Source of the DNA: RH-AL1 sp965214415
GTDB taxonomy: Bacteria; Pseudomonadota; Alphaproteobacteria; Rhizobiales; Beijerinckiaceae
Direction: 5' to 3'
Length of the DNA stretch: 64,000 bases
Assembly: GCA_965214415.1 (NCBI GenBank)
Contig: CBDCBQ010000003.1
Location: 2,976,001-3,040,000 of the forward strand
The notes under the pieces were generated by a model, which was given only the letters and a program-made list of their open reading frames with translations, searched no databases and had not been told where the DNA came from. Of this stretch, positions 8,835 to 17,567 are shown in pieces. Both the position numbers and the translations under genes were made by a program. The first letter of the stretch is position 1. Every line of letters begins with the position of its first letter.

Positions 8835-9692
8835 GTGGCGGGCGTCCGCTTCACCACCACGCGCCTCGCTGGCCTGCGCGCGGCCGGGCGGCTGCAGGAG
8901 ATGCAGCACGCCACCATCGCGCCGTTCCTGGAACGCGAGCTCGGCCCGGAGTACGGCCGGCTCTTCGCCGACTTCGAGGCGGAGTCGACCGATACGCGCG
9001 CCTGGTACAACGACACGACGCGTGCCCCGCGCCCGATCGCGTCGCTCCCCGAGCCCGACGCCGAGGCGCTGCGCCAGCGGGTTGCCGACATGATCGGGCG
9101 CATCGGCGAATTCGCCGCCCGCCTCGTCGGCGAGAGCACGCAGAAGGCAAACATCGCGCGAATCATCACGGCGGCGACGACGTTCCCGATCGAGGATCTC
9201 TGGGCGGACGGCGAGCAGCCACTGATCGTCAACTGGGGGTTCCACCGCCACGATGTCGAAGCGGGCGTGCCGCGCCCGATCCGCGACCGCATCCGTCGCC
9301 CCGGCGAGCCGATCACGCGGCCGGTTGTCGCTGGCGTCGGCGGCGGTGTCGCCGCAGGTGTCACGGCACAGGCGGCCGCCAGCAAGCCGAAGCGACGCTG
9401 GTTCTGGCTGCCGACGTTGCTCTGGATCGCAGTCGTCGTCCTGGTGGCCGGGAGTTACGACCGGCTGCTTCCCGCCAGCGGAATCGTCGGGCCGCTCGGC
9501 CTGACGCGGCTCGATGCATGCCCCCTGTCGACCGCGACAACCCGGGTCTTCGCCGAAGGTGCCGAGTTGCAGGCGCTCGTCGACGCGGCCGAGCTCGCAG
9601 CGGCCCGGCATCGCGCATTGTGCCTTGCGCCGGGCCACGCCAGTCTCGGCGGATCGGCGCACACGATCGCCGCAATCTTCACCCGGCCCTGA
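8835..9692 (+). CDS. Single-pass membrane protein with the WY...NWG domain (SrfBC locus)
   Basis: A 285-residue protein starting at GTG 8835, one base after the protease stop. Residues 1-150 resemble the N-terminal domain of the preceding protease: LFADFE, then RAWYNDTT, a proline-rich turn, helices and EQPLIVNWGFHRHD near 130. The helix at 190-211 (FWLPTLLWIAVVVLVAGSY) spans the membrane. The last 75 residues, containing two cysteines, would be periplasmic. This fits an inner-membrane subunit passing signals between SrfB/SrfC and periplasmic partners, which is inference. No enzymatic motif was seen. Confidence 0.75.
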   Translation: MAGVRFTTTRLAGLRAAGRLQEMQHATIAPFLERELGPEYGRLFADFEAESTDTRAWYNDTTRAPRPIASLPEPDAEALRQRVADMIGRIGEFAARLVGESTQKANIARIITAATTFPIEDLWADGEQPLIVNWGFHRHDVEAGVPRPIRDRIRRPGEPITRPVVAGVGGGVAAGVTAQAAASKPKRRWFWLPTLLWIAVVVLVAGSYDRLLPASGIVGPLGLTRLDACPLSTATTRVFAEGAELQALVDAAELAAARHRALCLAPGHASLGGSAHTIAAIFTRP

Positions 9693-9705
9693 GGACGCGC
9701 ACGCG

Positions 9706-12700
9706 ATGGATCGCTCCGGCCGCAAGCCGATCACCCTGGTGCCGCACAGCGGCGTGCAGTTTCTCACCTTCGCGTTCGACTTCGCATCCGGCCCGCGCGC
9801 CGCGCGAACCTTCATCGAGCGGCCGCTGCCAGCCGAAAAGGCCGCCGACGGCACCATGCCGTTCCAGCTGCTGCCCGGATATAACGAGGTCGATCCCGAC
9901 GAGGAGCCGCCGTACAAGCTGCAGGCCGGCGATGACGAGTACGACATCTCCGCGGGCAAGGCGCTGGAATGCTTCCTCGACCGTTGGGTGCCGATGCCGT
10001 TCTTCGCGGTGCTGCCGGGCCGCACGGCCAGCGGGCATCCCAAGCTCGACAAGGGGCCGAGCAATTGGGCGCGCGCGCGGCTGATGCCGACCGACAAGGC
10101 CGAGACCGGCGCCACCCACCGACTGGTGCTCGCCTTCGACACCCAGCTCGTCGAGGGCGGTGACGCGACGGCCTACGAAGGACCGCGCCGGGAGGACGCG
10201 CTGAACGAGCGCGAGTTCGTGATGGCGACCCGCTTCGACGACCTTGGCTGGTTCTTCTCCGACGAGCGCGTCGTCGAGGGCGCGGGAGCGGTGAGCGACT
10301 ACCAGGAATGGCTGCTCGCGTGGCTGCGCGAATGCTTTCATGATTTCAAGAAGCGCCAGCGCCCCGGCCGCGTCTTCCGCGAGGACGAGCTCGAGCATCA
10401 TTTCGAGCATATCGCGCGCTACATCGCCCTCCTCCATATCATCGAGCGTCTCGTCGATCCCGGTATCGTCAAGCTGATCGACACCGTGTCGGAGGATCCG
10501 TTCGCCAAGCCGGTGTCGATTGATCTCGTGCTCGACATCGGCAACTCGCGGTCTTGCGGCATCCTCATCGAATCCTTTGTCGGCAGCGACCATGTCGATC
10601 TCGGCAACTCGATGGTGCTTCAGCTCCGTGACCTGTCCGTTCCCGACAAAACCTATTCCGAGCCGTTCGAGAGTCATGTCGAGCTGGCCCAGGCGGACTT
10701 CGGGCCGGAGCGCCTGTCGCGCCGCTCGGGCCGGCTGAAGGCGTTTCTCTGGCCGAGCCTGGTGCGGATCGGCCAGGAGGCGGCGCGCTTTCGTGAGATC
10801 GCCGAGGGCACAGAGAAGACCTCGGGCATGTCCTCGCCGAAGCGCTATCTGTGGGACACGAGCCCGGTGATGCAGCCCTGGAGCTTCCAGGCGCAAGATT
10901 ACGACGACCCCGACGTGCCGCCGCTGATCCAGCGCGCGGTCGCCCGCTACATGAACCCGCGCGGCGACGTCCTGGCCGAGGTCGAGCGCGAGATGGGGCT
11001 CTACAAGAGCCTCGTCTCGAAAAGCGAGGTCGGCGACCTCACCGGCATGCTGAGCCAGATGACGTTCTCGCGTTCGTCGTTCTTCACGCTGATGGTCGGC
11101 GAGATCGTCGTCCAGGCGTTGTCGATGATCAACAACTACCAGATCCGCCAGACTCGCGCCTTCACCGACGCGCCGCGCCGGCTCAATCGTTTGATCCTCA
11201 CCCTACCATCGGCGATGCCGGTGCGCGAGCAGCGCATCATGCGGAGTCGCGTCCAGGCCGCCCTGTCGCTGGTCTGGGACCTGATGGGCTGGGGCAAGAC
11301 CAAGAGCAGCATCCTGCGACGACCCGAGCTGATCGTGCGCTGGGACGAGGCGAGCTGCGTTCAGTTCGTCTACATCTACACCGAGATCGTCCGAAAGTTC
11401 GGCGGCGATGTCGTCGGCTTCCTCGATCTCGCCGGTCGCCGCCGTCCCTTCGCCGAGGCCGGCGAGACGCCCAAGACCATCGAAGCGCGACCCTCGCTGC
11501 GGCTCGCCAGCATCGACATCGGGGGCGGAACCACCGATCTGATGATCACCACCTATTACGAGGAGCGCGGTCGCGCGATCGTACCGGTGCAAACGTTTCG
11601 CGAGAGCTTCCGCATCGCCGGCGACGACGTGCTGAAGGCGGTGATCGAGCAGGTGGCGATCCCCTGCTTCGAGCGCCACCTGACGGCCTGCGGCGTCGCC
11701 GCGCCGCGCGATTTCCTGAACAATCGCTTCGGCGGCAATCGTGCCAACATGTCCGAGCAGGACAAGCACCTGCGCCAGCAGTTCGTGCTGGGTGTGCTGC
11801 GGCCGATCGGCATCGATCTGCTGCACGCTTTCGAGGCCGCCGACAGCGACGCCGAGGAGAGCATCGAGACGCTGACGATCGGCACGCTGATCGCTCGCGA
11901 CAGCATCGTCGGCGCCTCGCCGCGCATCGAGAGCTATCTCGAGGGTGAGGCGAACCGCCTGTCGACATCGGCCTTCGCCGTCCGCGACGTGGCGATCGAC
12001 TACGACTTCCGCCGCATACGTGCCGCCGTGACATCGGTGCTCGACGAGATCTTCACCAACATCGCGGAAGTGCTCGAGCACTTCGATTGCGATGTGGTGC
12101 TGCTCGCCGGGCGTCCCTCGCGCCTCCCGGCGACGGTCGATCTGCTCGTCAACAAGCTGGCGGTGGCGCCCGATCGCATCGTGCCCATGCACGAGTATCG
12201 TGTCGGCGCCTGGTATCCGTTCAAGACGCGCGACAACGTCCGCATCTCGGACCCGAAGACCGCCACCGTCGTTGGCGGCATGCTGTGCGCGCTGGCGGAG
12301 CGGCAGATCATCAACCTCACGATCTTTACCGATCGGCTCAGCCTGCGCTCGACCGCCCGCTACCTCGGCATGATGGAGCGCAGCGGCAAGATCATGCCGG
12401 AGAACGTGCTGTTTTCATCGTCAGGCAACAGCGTGAAGGAAGGCGAGGCCGAGGTGATCTACCACGCGCCCATGCGCATCGGCTATCGGCAGCTGCCGCA
12501 TCGACGCTGGACCGCGACGCCGCTCTACAAGATGTCGCTCGGCCCCGGCCGCGCCAACATCAAGCTGCCGATCACGGTGACGCTGCAGCGCGGCGCGCCC
12601 GACGAGGACGTCGACTTCGAGGAGGTCGACAAGTTCCACGAGGGCGAGGCTCGCAAGGAGGAGTTGAAGATCGTCGATGCCCAGGACCGCGACGGCGCGG

Positions 12701-12789
12701 CGGTCGCGAAGGTGATGCAGCTCAGCCTCGACACGATGGCGGCGGACGACGGCTACTGGCTCGACACGGGCGTCTTGACGATCAATTAG
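9706..12789 (+). CDS. srfB: SrfB family protein (actin/Hsp70-like ATPase fold)
   Basis: A 1027-residue protein matching the SrfB family in length and motifs. Two actin/Hsp70-type phosphate-binding motifs are visible: LVLDIGNSRSCGILIESF at about 272-290 and SIDIGGGTTDLMITTYYEE at about 601-620. A later strand (CDVVLLAGRPSRLPATVDLL, about 790-810) resembles the adenosine-binding part of that fold. No membrane segment or signal peptide, so it is cytoplasmic. The name comes from an SsrB-regulated Salmonella gene; the biochemical role of the family is not settled. The ATG at 9706 follows the upstream stop by 13 bases with GAGGAC ahead. SrfC follows 11 bases later. Confidence 0.9.
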   Translation: MDRSGRKPITLVPHSGVQFLTFAFDFASGPRAARTFIERPLPAEKAADGTMPFQLLPGYNEVDPDEEPPYKLQAGDDEYDISAGKALECFLDRWVPMPFFAVLPGRTASGHPKLDKGPSNWARARLMPTDKAETGATHRLVLAFDTQLVEGGDATAYEGPRREDALNEREFVMATRFDDLGWFFSDERVVEGAGAVSDYQEWLLAWLRECFHDFKKRQRPGRVFREDELEHHFEHIARYIALLHIIERLVDPGIVKLIDTVSEDPFAKPVSIDLVLDIGNSRSCGILIESFVGSDHVDLGNSMVLQLRDLSVPDKTYSEPFESHVELAQADFGPERLSRRSGRLKAFLWPSLVRIGQEAARFREIAEGTEKTSGMSSPKRYLWDTSPVMQPWSFQAQDYDDPDVPPLIQRAVARYMNPRGDVLAEVEREMGLYKSLVSKSEVGDLTGMLSQMTFSRSSFFTLMVGEIVVQALSMINNYQIRQTRAFTDAPRRLNRLILTLPSAMPVREQRIMRSRVQAALSLVWDLMGWGKTKSSILRRPELIVRWDEASCVQFVYIYTEIVRKFGGDVVGFLDLAGRRRPFAEAGETPKTIEARPSLRLASIDIGGGTTDLMITTYYEERGRAIVPVQTFRESFRIAGDDVLKAVIEQVAIPCFERHLTACGVAAPRDFLNNRFGGNRANMSEQDKHLRQQFVLGVLRPIGIDLLHAFEAADSDAEESIETLTIGTLIARDSIVGASPRIESYLEGEANRLSTSAFAVRDVAIDYDFRRIRAAVTSVLDEIFTNIAEVLEHFDCDVVLLAGRPSRLPATVDLLVNKLAVAPDRIVPMHEYRVGAWYPFKTRDNVRISDPKTATVVGGMLCALAERQIINLTIFTDRLSLRSTARYLGMMERSGKIMPENVLFSSSGNSVKEGEAEVIYHAPMRIGYRQLPHRRWTATPLYKMSLGPGRANIKLPITVTLQRGAPDEDVDFEEVDKFHEGEARKEELKIVDAQDRDGAAVAKVMQLSLDTMAADDGYWLDTGVLTIN

Positions 12790-12800
12790 GCGGAGCGGGA

Positions 12801-15419
12801 ATGGACGGGCGACAAATAATCGATGGGGGAGCAAAGGATCGCCTGGCCGCCGCTTGCGGGGCCACGTCCGACGCGGCGCGCGACGCGCTCGCCTGGATCG
12901 CCGATCCGCGCAACGCCGCCAAGGTCGCGCAGGATCGCGGCTCGATGGAACGCAAGCTGCGCCGCGACGGCCGGGAGGCGGAGCGTCTCGCGCAATCGGC
13001 GAAGCGTCCCACCTGCGTCGGCGTGTTCGGCCCAAGCCAGGCCGGCAAGTCCTACCTCATCTCGATCCTCGCGCGAAAGAACGGCGCGGCGCTGCTGGCC
13101 GCGTTCGACGGCGACCGGCCGGAGATCGACTTCATCGAGGATATCAACCCGATGGGCGGCGATGAATCGACGGGTGTCGTCACCCGCTTCACGATCCATC
13201 GCCAACCATCGCCACCGGGGTTTCCGGTCTGCCTCAAGCTGCTCAGCCAGACCGACGTCGTGAAGATCCTCGTCAATTCCTACTTCCAGGACGGTGACCA
13301 GGAGTACGAAAGCGTGCTCGATGCCGCCGCGACCGAGGCGCTGCTCGCGAAGGCCGAGGCCGCCGCGCGCCCGGCCCCTCTCGACACGTTGACCGAGGCC
13401 GACATCTTCGATTTGCAGGAGTACCTCCAGCGCAACAGCGGCGGCGCGGCGGCGGCCTCCGGCATCGGGCCGTTCTGGGACCGCATCGCCGCGGTGGCGC
13501 CGCGTCTGGACCTGCCGGCGCGGGCGGAGCTTCTGTCCGTGCTGTGGGGGCGGCACGAGACGTATACGCGGATCTACCTGCGGCTTGTCGGGGCGCTGGC
13601 GCGCCTCGGCTTCGTGGCGGATGCGTTCGTGCGCACCGAGGCGCTGGTGCCGTCGCGCGAGAGCGTCATCAACGTCAACGCGCTCGACGGCATCCACGAC
13701 GACGCCGCGCGCACGCTCGACATCGCGACGGCCGCGGGGGCAACCGCGAGCCTGCCGCGACCGCTCGTGACCGCGCTCGTCGCCGAGCTGCGGATCGTGT
13801 GTCGCGACACGCCGCAGCCGTTCTTCGAGCACACCGATCTGCTCGATTTTCCAGGCTACCGCACGCGGTTCAGGAAGGACCTGACGAAGTATTTCCGCGA
13901 GGCGGCGGACACGGCTTCGAAGGACGTGTTCCTGCGCGGCAAGGTCGACTACCTGTTCCAGCGCTACACGGGCGAGCTCGAGCTCACCACCATGGTGCTC
14001 TGCGTGCCCGACTCGGTGATGGAGGTCGCGAGCCTGCCGAAGGCGATCGAGACCTGGGTGGGCCTGACCCACGGCCTCACGCCCGAAAAACGCCTCGGCA
14101 AGCCGAACCTGCTGTTCCTCGCGCTCACCAAGTTCGACCGCACGCTGGAGCTCAAGGCCGGCGATCGCAAGGAGATGTTTCCCGAGAAGCTGCAGATCCG
14201 GTTCTCGGCCTCGCTGAGCCCATTCAGCAAGGTCGAGCCGTCGTGGGTCCGGCAGTGGTGGCCGCGACAACCGTTCCGCAACGTCTATCTTGTCCGCAAT
14301 CCCACGGTACAGTTTCGCGGCGTCGTCGAGTACGACGGCAAGCATGAGGTGCGCGTCGTGCCGGGTGAGGAGCAGCGCCTCACCGACCTGCGCGCGGCGT
14401 TCGTGTCGCTGCCAGCGGCAATCGACCATTTCGACGACCCCGGGGCCTCCTGGGATGCGCTGCTGCGGCTCAACGACGGCGGCGCCGGTCGACTCGCCGA
14501 TGCGCTCTCGCGTGTTTGCGTCGCCGATCTCAAGCTCGGGCAGATCGCCGCGCGCATTGCCGAGATCCGCCTCGACATCGTCGAGACGCTGGCGCGCTAC
14601 CACATCAGCGACGACTTCGCGAAACGGCGCGAGGAGCGCCTCGCCTTCGTCGACGACGTGCTCTTCGCCGATCTCAACGAATGCGCCGAGCGCGCGCGGT
14701 TCGGCAGCGCGCTGCGCGGCCTGATGATCGATGCGTCTGATCTCTACGCGGCAATGGTCGAAGCTCTCAATCGGCCGGAGCTAGCCGATCCAGCGGAGGC
14801 CGCGACGAAGGTGCGGGCGGGCCCGTTTCTTGCCCGAAAGCGAGACGTGGCGGAAGCCCCGGCCTCGCGCGCGGACCGCTGGTCGAAGCTGGCCGATGCG
14901 GCGCTGGCGCGCTGGGCCGGCTACCTGCAGGCTTACGCCGAGGACGCGGGCGCGGCGCGGCGCCTCGGCATCGGGGCCGCGAGCCTGCGGGCGATCACCG
15001 CCGAGATCGGCACCGCCGCCCGGCGCCTCGCTCTGGCGGACCGTTTGGCCGCGGAGCTTCGGCTGAGGGCCGCGCCCAACGAGCAGAACGAGGCGATCGC
15101 GCGCAAGGCGGCGCTGGTCGCCGAGCGACTGATCAACCGCTTCGTCTCCGAACTCGACTTCGACCGCGTGCCGCCCGCCACGCAGGTCGAGCGCTTCCGC
15201 GAGGACCTCGAAGAGCCTGTGTTCGCGCCGCGCCCGATCGCGTTCGATGTCTCCGGCATCGGCGCGGAGGCGCCGGATTTCACGCTTCGCTTCATGGAGC
15301 AATGGGGTCGCGCCTTCCGCACCACCGTGTCGCACAACGCCGTCGCCAAGTCGGGCTCGCTCGAGGACGCGACGCAGAACGCGCGCCTCGGCCAGATCCT
15401 CGCGGCGCTGGCGGCCTGA
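12801..15419 (+). CDS. srfC: SrfC family protein (P-loop NTPase-like)
   Basis: An 872-residue protein of the SrfC 'putative virulence factor' family, always found with SrfB. A Walker A loop is seen at about residues 73-87 (GVFGPSQAGKSYLIS). The segment DINPMGGDESTGVVTRFTIH (about 115-134) looks like a switch region, and FFEHTDLLDFPGYRTRF (about 343-359) resembles a dynamin- or GTPase-like DxPG motif. The C-terminal 400 residues are mainly helical. It is cytoplasmic with no signal peptide, and is probably the nucleotide switch partner of SrfB. Its ATG has GGAG about nine bases upstream. Confidence 0.9.
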   Translation: MDGRQIIDGGAKDRLAAACGATSDAARDALAWIADPRNAAKVAQDRGSMERKLRRDGREAERLAQSAKRPTCVGVFGPSQAGKSYLISILARKNGAALLAAFDGDRPEIDFIEDINPMGGDESTGVVTRFTIHRQPSPPGFPVCLKLLSQTDVVKILVNSYFQDGDQEYESVLDAAATEALLAKAEAAARPAPLDTLTEADIFDLQEYLQRNSGGAAAASGIGPFWDRIAAVAPRLDLPARAELLSVLWGRHETYTRIYLRLVGALARLGFVADAFVRTEALVPSRESVINVNALDGIHDDAARTLDIATAAGATASLPRPLVTALVAELRIVCRDTPQPFFEHTDLLDFPGYRTRFRKDLTKYFREAADTASKDVFLRGKVDYLFQRYTGELELTTMVLCVPDSVMEVASLPKAIETWVGLTHGLTPEKRLGKPNLLFLALTKFDRTLELKAGDRKEMFPEKLQIRFSASLSPFSKVEPSWVRQWWPRQPFRNVYLVRNPTVQFRGVVEYDGKHEVRVVPGEEQRLTDLRAAFVSLPAAIDHFDDPGASWDALLRLNDGGAGRLADALSRVCVADLKLGQIAARIAEIRLDIVETLARYHISDDFAKRREERLAFVDDVLFADLNECAERARFGSALRGLMIDASDLYAAMVEALNRPELADPAEAATKVRAGPFLARKRDVAEAPASRADRWSKLADAALARWAGYLQAYAEDAGAARRLGIGAASLRAITAEIGTAARRLALADRLAAELRLRAAPNEQNEAIARKAALVAERLINRFVSELDFDRVPPATQVERFREDLEEPVFAPRPIAFDVSGIGAEAPDFTLRFMEQWGRAFRTTVSHNAVAKSGSLEDATQNARLGQILAALAA

Positions 15420-15420
15420 G

Positions 15421-16302
15421 ATGACGCCGCCGCCCTCCTCGCCGGCACGTGCGCCGGAGTGGGCGCGCCCAGTGCGGGTCGGCCTTTGGGTGCTGTTCGC
15501 GGCGCTCGTGCTCGCTGGCGGCGATCTCGTGCTGCGCGCCTGCGGCACGTGGCCAGTGCTTGGTTTTGTCCGGAACTATTGTCCGCTGCCGCCGGACCGC
15601 CGCTTCGCGGGCGAGGTGGCCGACGGCGAAGGTCTGCGCCGGCAGGTGCATGGCGCCGAGATGATGCTGGCCGAGCAACCGCCCTGCAAGCCGGACGCCG
15701 CGCCGCCGCCAACGGAGGCCGAAAAAGCGCCCGCGCCGGAGCCCGTCGTCCCGCCCACGCCGCCGACGCCCGAGTCGAAGGCGCTCGACGAGAAGGTCGA
15801 GGAGCGCGGCGGCAAGAAGGGCCAGCTGCAGTTCACGCTCGCCTGGGAGACGCTGGACGATCTCGATCTCAACGTCGTCTGCCCCGGCGGCAAGATCTCG
15901 AGCAAGCAGGGCGAGCGCGGCCCCGGCACCTGCGGCGACGGCGTGAAGGACATCGACGCCAACCGCAACCTCGTCGAAAACGTATCGTCCAGCCCCGTCG
16001 AGAACATCGTCTGGCCGACCGACTACCCCGACGGCGAGTACAGACTCGAGATCATCGAGTACCGCGCCGCCGGATCGGACGGCGTCGGCAATCGGGTGCC
16101 CTTCACCCTGCGCATGCGCCTCGGCGACCAGGAACGTGAATGCCACGGCGAGGTCACCCAGCTGCCGGAGAGCAAGATGGTGCCACATGACGGCGAAACG
16201 CCGAGCGGCACGGCGCAGACGATCAGCTGGCACAGCGGACAGCCGCTGCCCGAATGCACCTTCACCGAGCTCGCGACGGTGCGCGGCACCGGCTCGAAGT
16301 GA
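15421..16302 (+). CDS. Single-pass membrane protein with a YfaP/DUF2135-like periplasmic domain
   Basis: A 293-residue protein starting one base after the SrfC stop. There is one membrane helix at about 19-40 (VGLWVLFAALVLAGGDLVL), then a Pro/Glu-rich linker (about 90-125), then a beta-rich domain with LQFTLAWETLDDLDLNVVCP. That last motif is like DUF2135 proteins, in which an aspartate-rich strand (here DDLDLNV) suggests metal binding. Later IEYRAAGSDGVGNRVPFTLR fits a jelly-roll-like fold. Four or more cysteines in the periplasmic part may form disulfides. It probably works as a periplasmic sensor or scaffold of the SrfBC locus; this role is inferred from position. Confidence 0.75.
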   Translation: MTPPPSSPARAPEWARPVRVGLWVLFAALVLAGGDLVLRACGTWPVLGFVRNYCPLPPDRRFAGEVADGEGLRRQVHGAEMMLAEQPPCKPDAAPPPTEAEKAPAPEPVVPPTPPTPESKALDEKVEERGGKKGQLQFTLAWETLDDLDLNVVCPGGKISSKQGERGPGTCGDGVKDIDANRNLVENVSSSPVENIVWPTDYPDGEYRLEIIEYRAAGSDGVGNRVPFTLRMRLGDQERECHGEVTQLPESKMVPHDGETPSGTAQTISWHSGQPLPECTFTELATVRGTGSK

Positions 16303-16390
16303 CGCACGGGCATGGCGGTGCCTCGCGCGACCACTTTGCTGTGGCGCGGCATCGCCAAACCGTGGTTGAAAAGCCCTGGCTGGATACGCG

Positions 16391-17566
16391 ATGACGCTCA
16401 CCCTCAGGACCGATCCTTCTCACCCCGGCGGCGGGTTCGCCCTGCTCGAAGGAGCGGGGCTCGCAGGCGTGACGACGATAAGTTTCGAGAACGGCTTCTC
16501 CGGCCAATTCCTCGGCGAGGATGGCAAGTGGGGCCGCAACGCCTTCGCGTTTCCGGTTCAAGAGGCACCCGGCGGCGCGCTTCGGCTCGGACCAGCCATC
16601 GTCGACCGCGTTCCGACCGAGCTGCAGGTCGAGCTGCGCGACAGCCAAGGGCGGTCGCTCGGCAAGGTGTTCTGGGCCGACGTGATCCCCAGCCGCACGA
16701 CGCTCGCGGGAAGCGGCTTGCAGGTCCCTCGCGTTGAGGCCGGGCCGCTCCCCGAGCCGGACACCCAGGGCGAGCGCGACAAGGCGGCCACTGAGCACGC
16801 CGCCGCCGAGGCCGCCTCGCAAGCAGCGACCGCGGCAAGGGCCGACACCGAGCGCCGTCGCGCCGCCGAAAAGGCCGAGGCGGAGCGGGCCGCCGTCCTC
16901 GCGACGGCGGGTCTCGCCACCACCCCTCCCGCGGGGGCCTCCGCCGGACCCATCCGGAAACAGCGATCGCGCTGGCCGCTCATCGCCGCCGTCGTGCTGC
17001 TACCGCTCGTGGCGGTCGCGGTGCTCCTTGCCGTCAAACCCAGCCTGCTCGACAGCCTCCGGCAGCCGAAGACGCCGGCGGGCGAGGAGCGGGCCGCCGC
17101 GACGCCCGCGCCCGTGGCGCCGCCACCCGCGCCGCAGCCGGAGATTCCCCCCACGCCGACGCCCGTGCCGGCACCGTCGGCGCCGGAACCAGCGATGGCC
17201 AAGCCGCAGGTCGATTGCGGCACGTTCACCAGTCGCGTCGCCGACCTGCAAGGCCGCTCCGACGCCGACAAGGTCGCGCTCGGCGAGGAGGCGCTGCACG
17301 CCGGCTGTGGCAGCGAAGCGTTCCTGGCGTTCGACTCGTCCGACGCGCAGTCGAGCGAGGCCGCGTCTTGGAACCTGGCGCGCTTCTACGATCCCAACGA
17401 GACCGATCCCGTCTACCGGCACGCCGCCAGCGTCCACCCGGACTACGCCGCCGCCTATTACAAGAAGTGGCGCGACCGCTCGCCCCGCCAGGCCCAGGCC
17501 CTCGCCAAGATCTGCGAAGCCGACCAAGGCGGCGGCGCATCGCTGCGCCAGTCCTGTGCGCGCTGA
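16391..17566 (+). CDS. Single-pass membrane protein, coiled-coil and proline-rich (SrfBC locus)
   Basis: A 391-residue protein with no recognised family. Residues 1-115 form a compact beta-rich N-terminal domain (ISFENGFSGQFLGEDGKWGR). Residues 120-170 are an Ala/Glu/Arg coiled coil, 194-215 is a membrane helix (WPLIAAVVLLPLVAVAVLLA), 225-275 is a Pro/Ala linker able to cross the periplasm, and 278-391 is a cysteine-containing helical domain similar to tetratricopeptide-like folds (SEAASWNLARFYDPNETDP). The layout, cytoplasmic sensor, helix, spacer, periplasmic head, matches other members of this locus. It overlaps nothing; the next gene's ATG follows one base after its stop. Confidence 0.68.
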   Translation: MTLTLRTDPSHPGGGFALLEGAGLAGVTTISFENGFSGQFLGEDGKWGRNAFAFPVQEAPGGALRLGPAIVDRVPTELQVELRDSQGRSLGKVFWADVIPSRTTLAGSGLQVPRVEAGPLPEPDTQGERDKAATEHAAAEAASQAATAARADTERRRAAEKAEAERAAVLATAGLATTPPAGASAGPIRKQRSRWPLIAAVVLLPLVAVAVLLAVKPSLLDSLRQPKTPAGEERAAATPAPVAPPPAPQPEIPPTPTPVPAPSAPEPAMAKPQVDCGTFTSRVADLQGRSDADKVALGEEALHAGCGSEAFLAFDSSDAQSSEAASWNLARFYDPNETDPVYRHAASVHPDYAAAYYKKWRDRSPRQAQALAKICEADQGGGASLRQSCAR

Positions 17567-17567
17567 C

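Noticed and set aside
12786..14603. A 605-codon minus-strand frame opposite srfC
   Set aside because: Antisense shadow of a recognised gene with a Walker A loop; no ribosome-binding site or family sequence.
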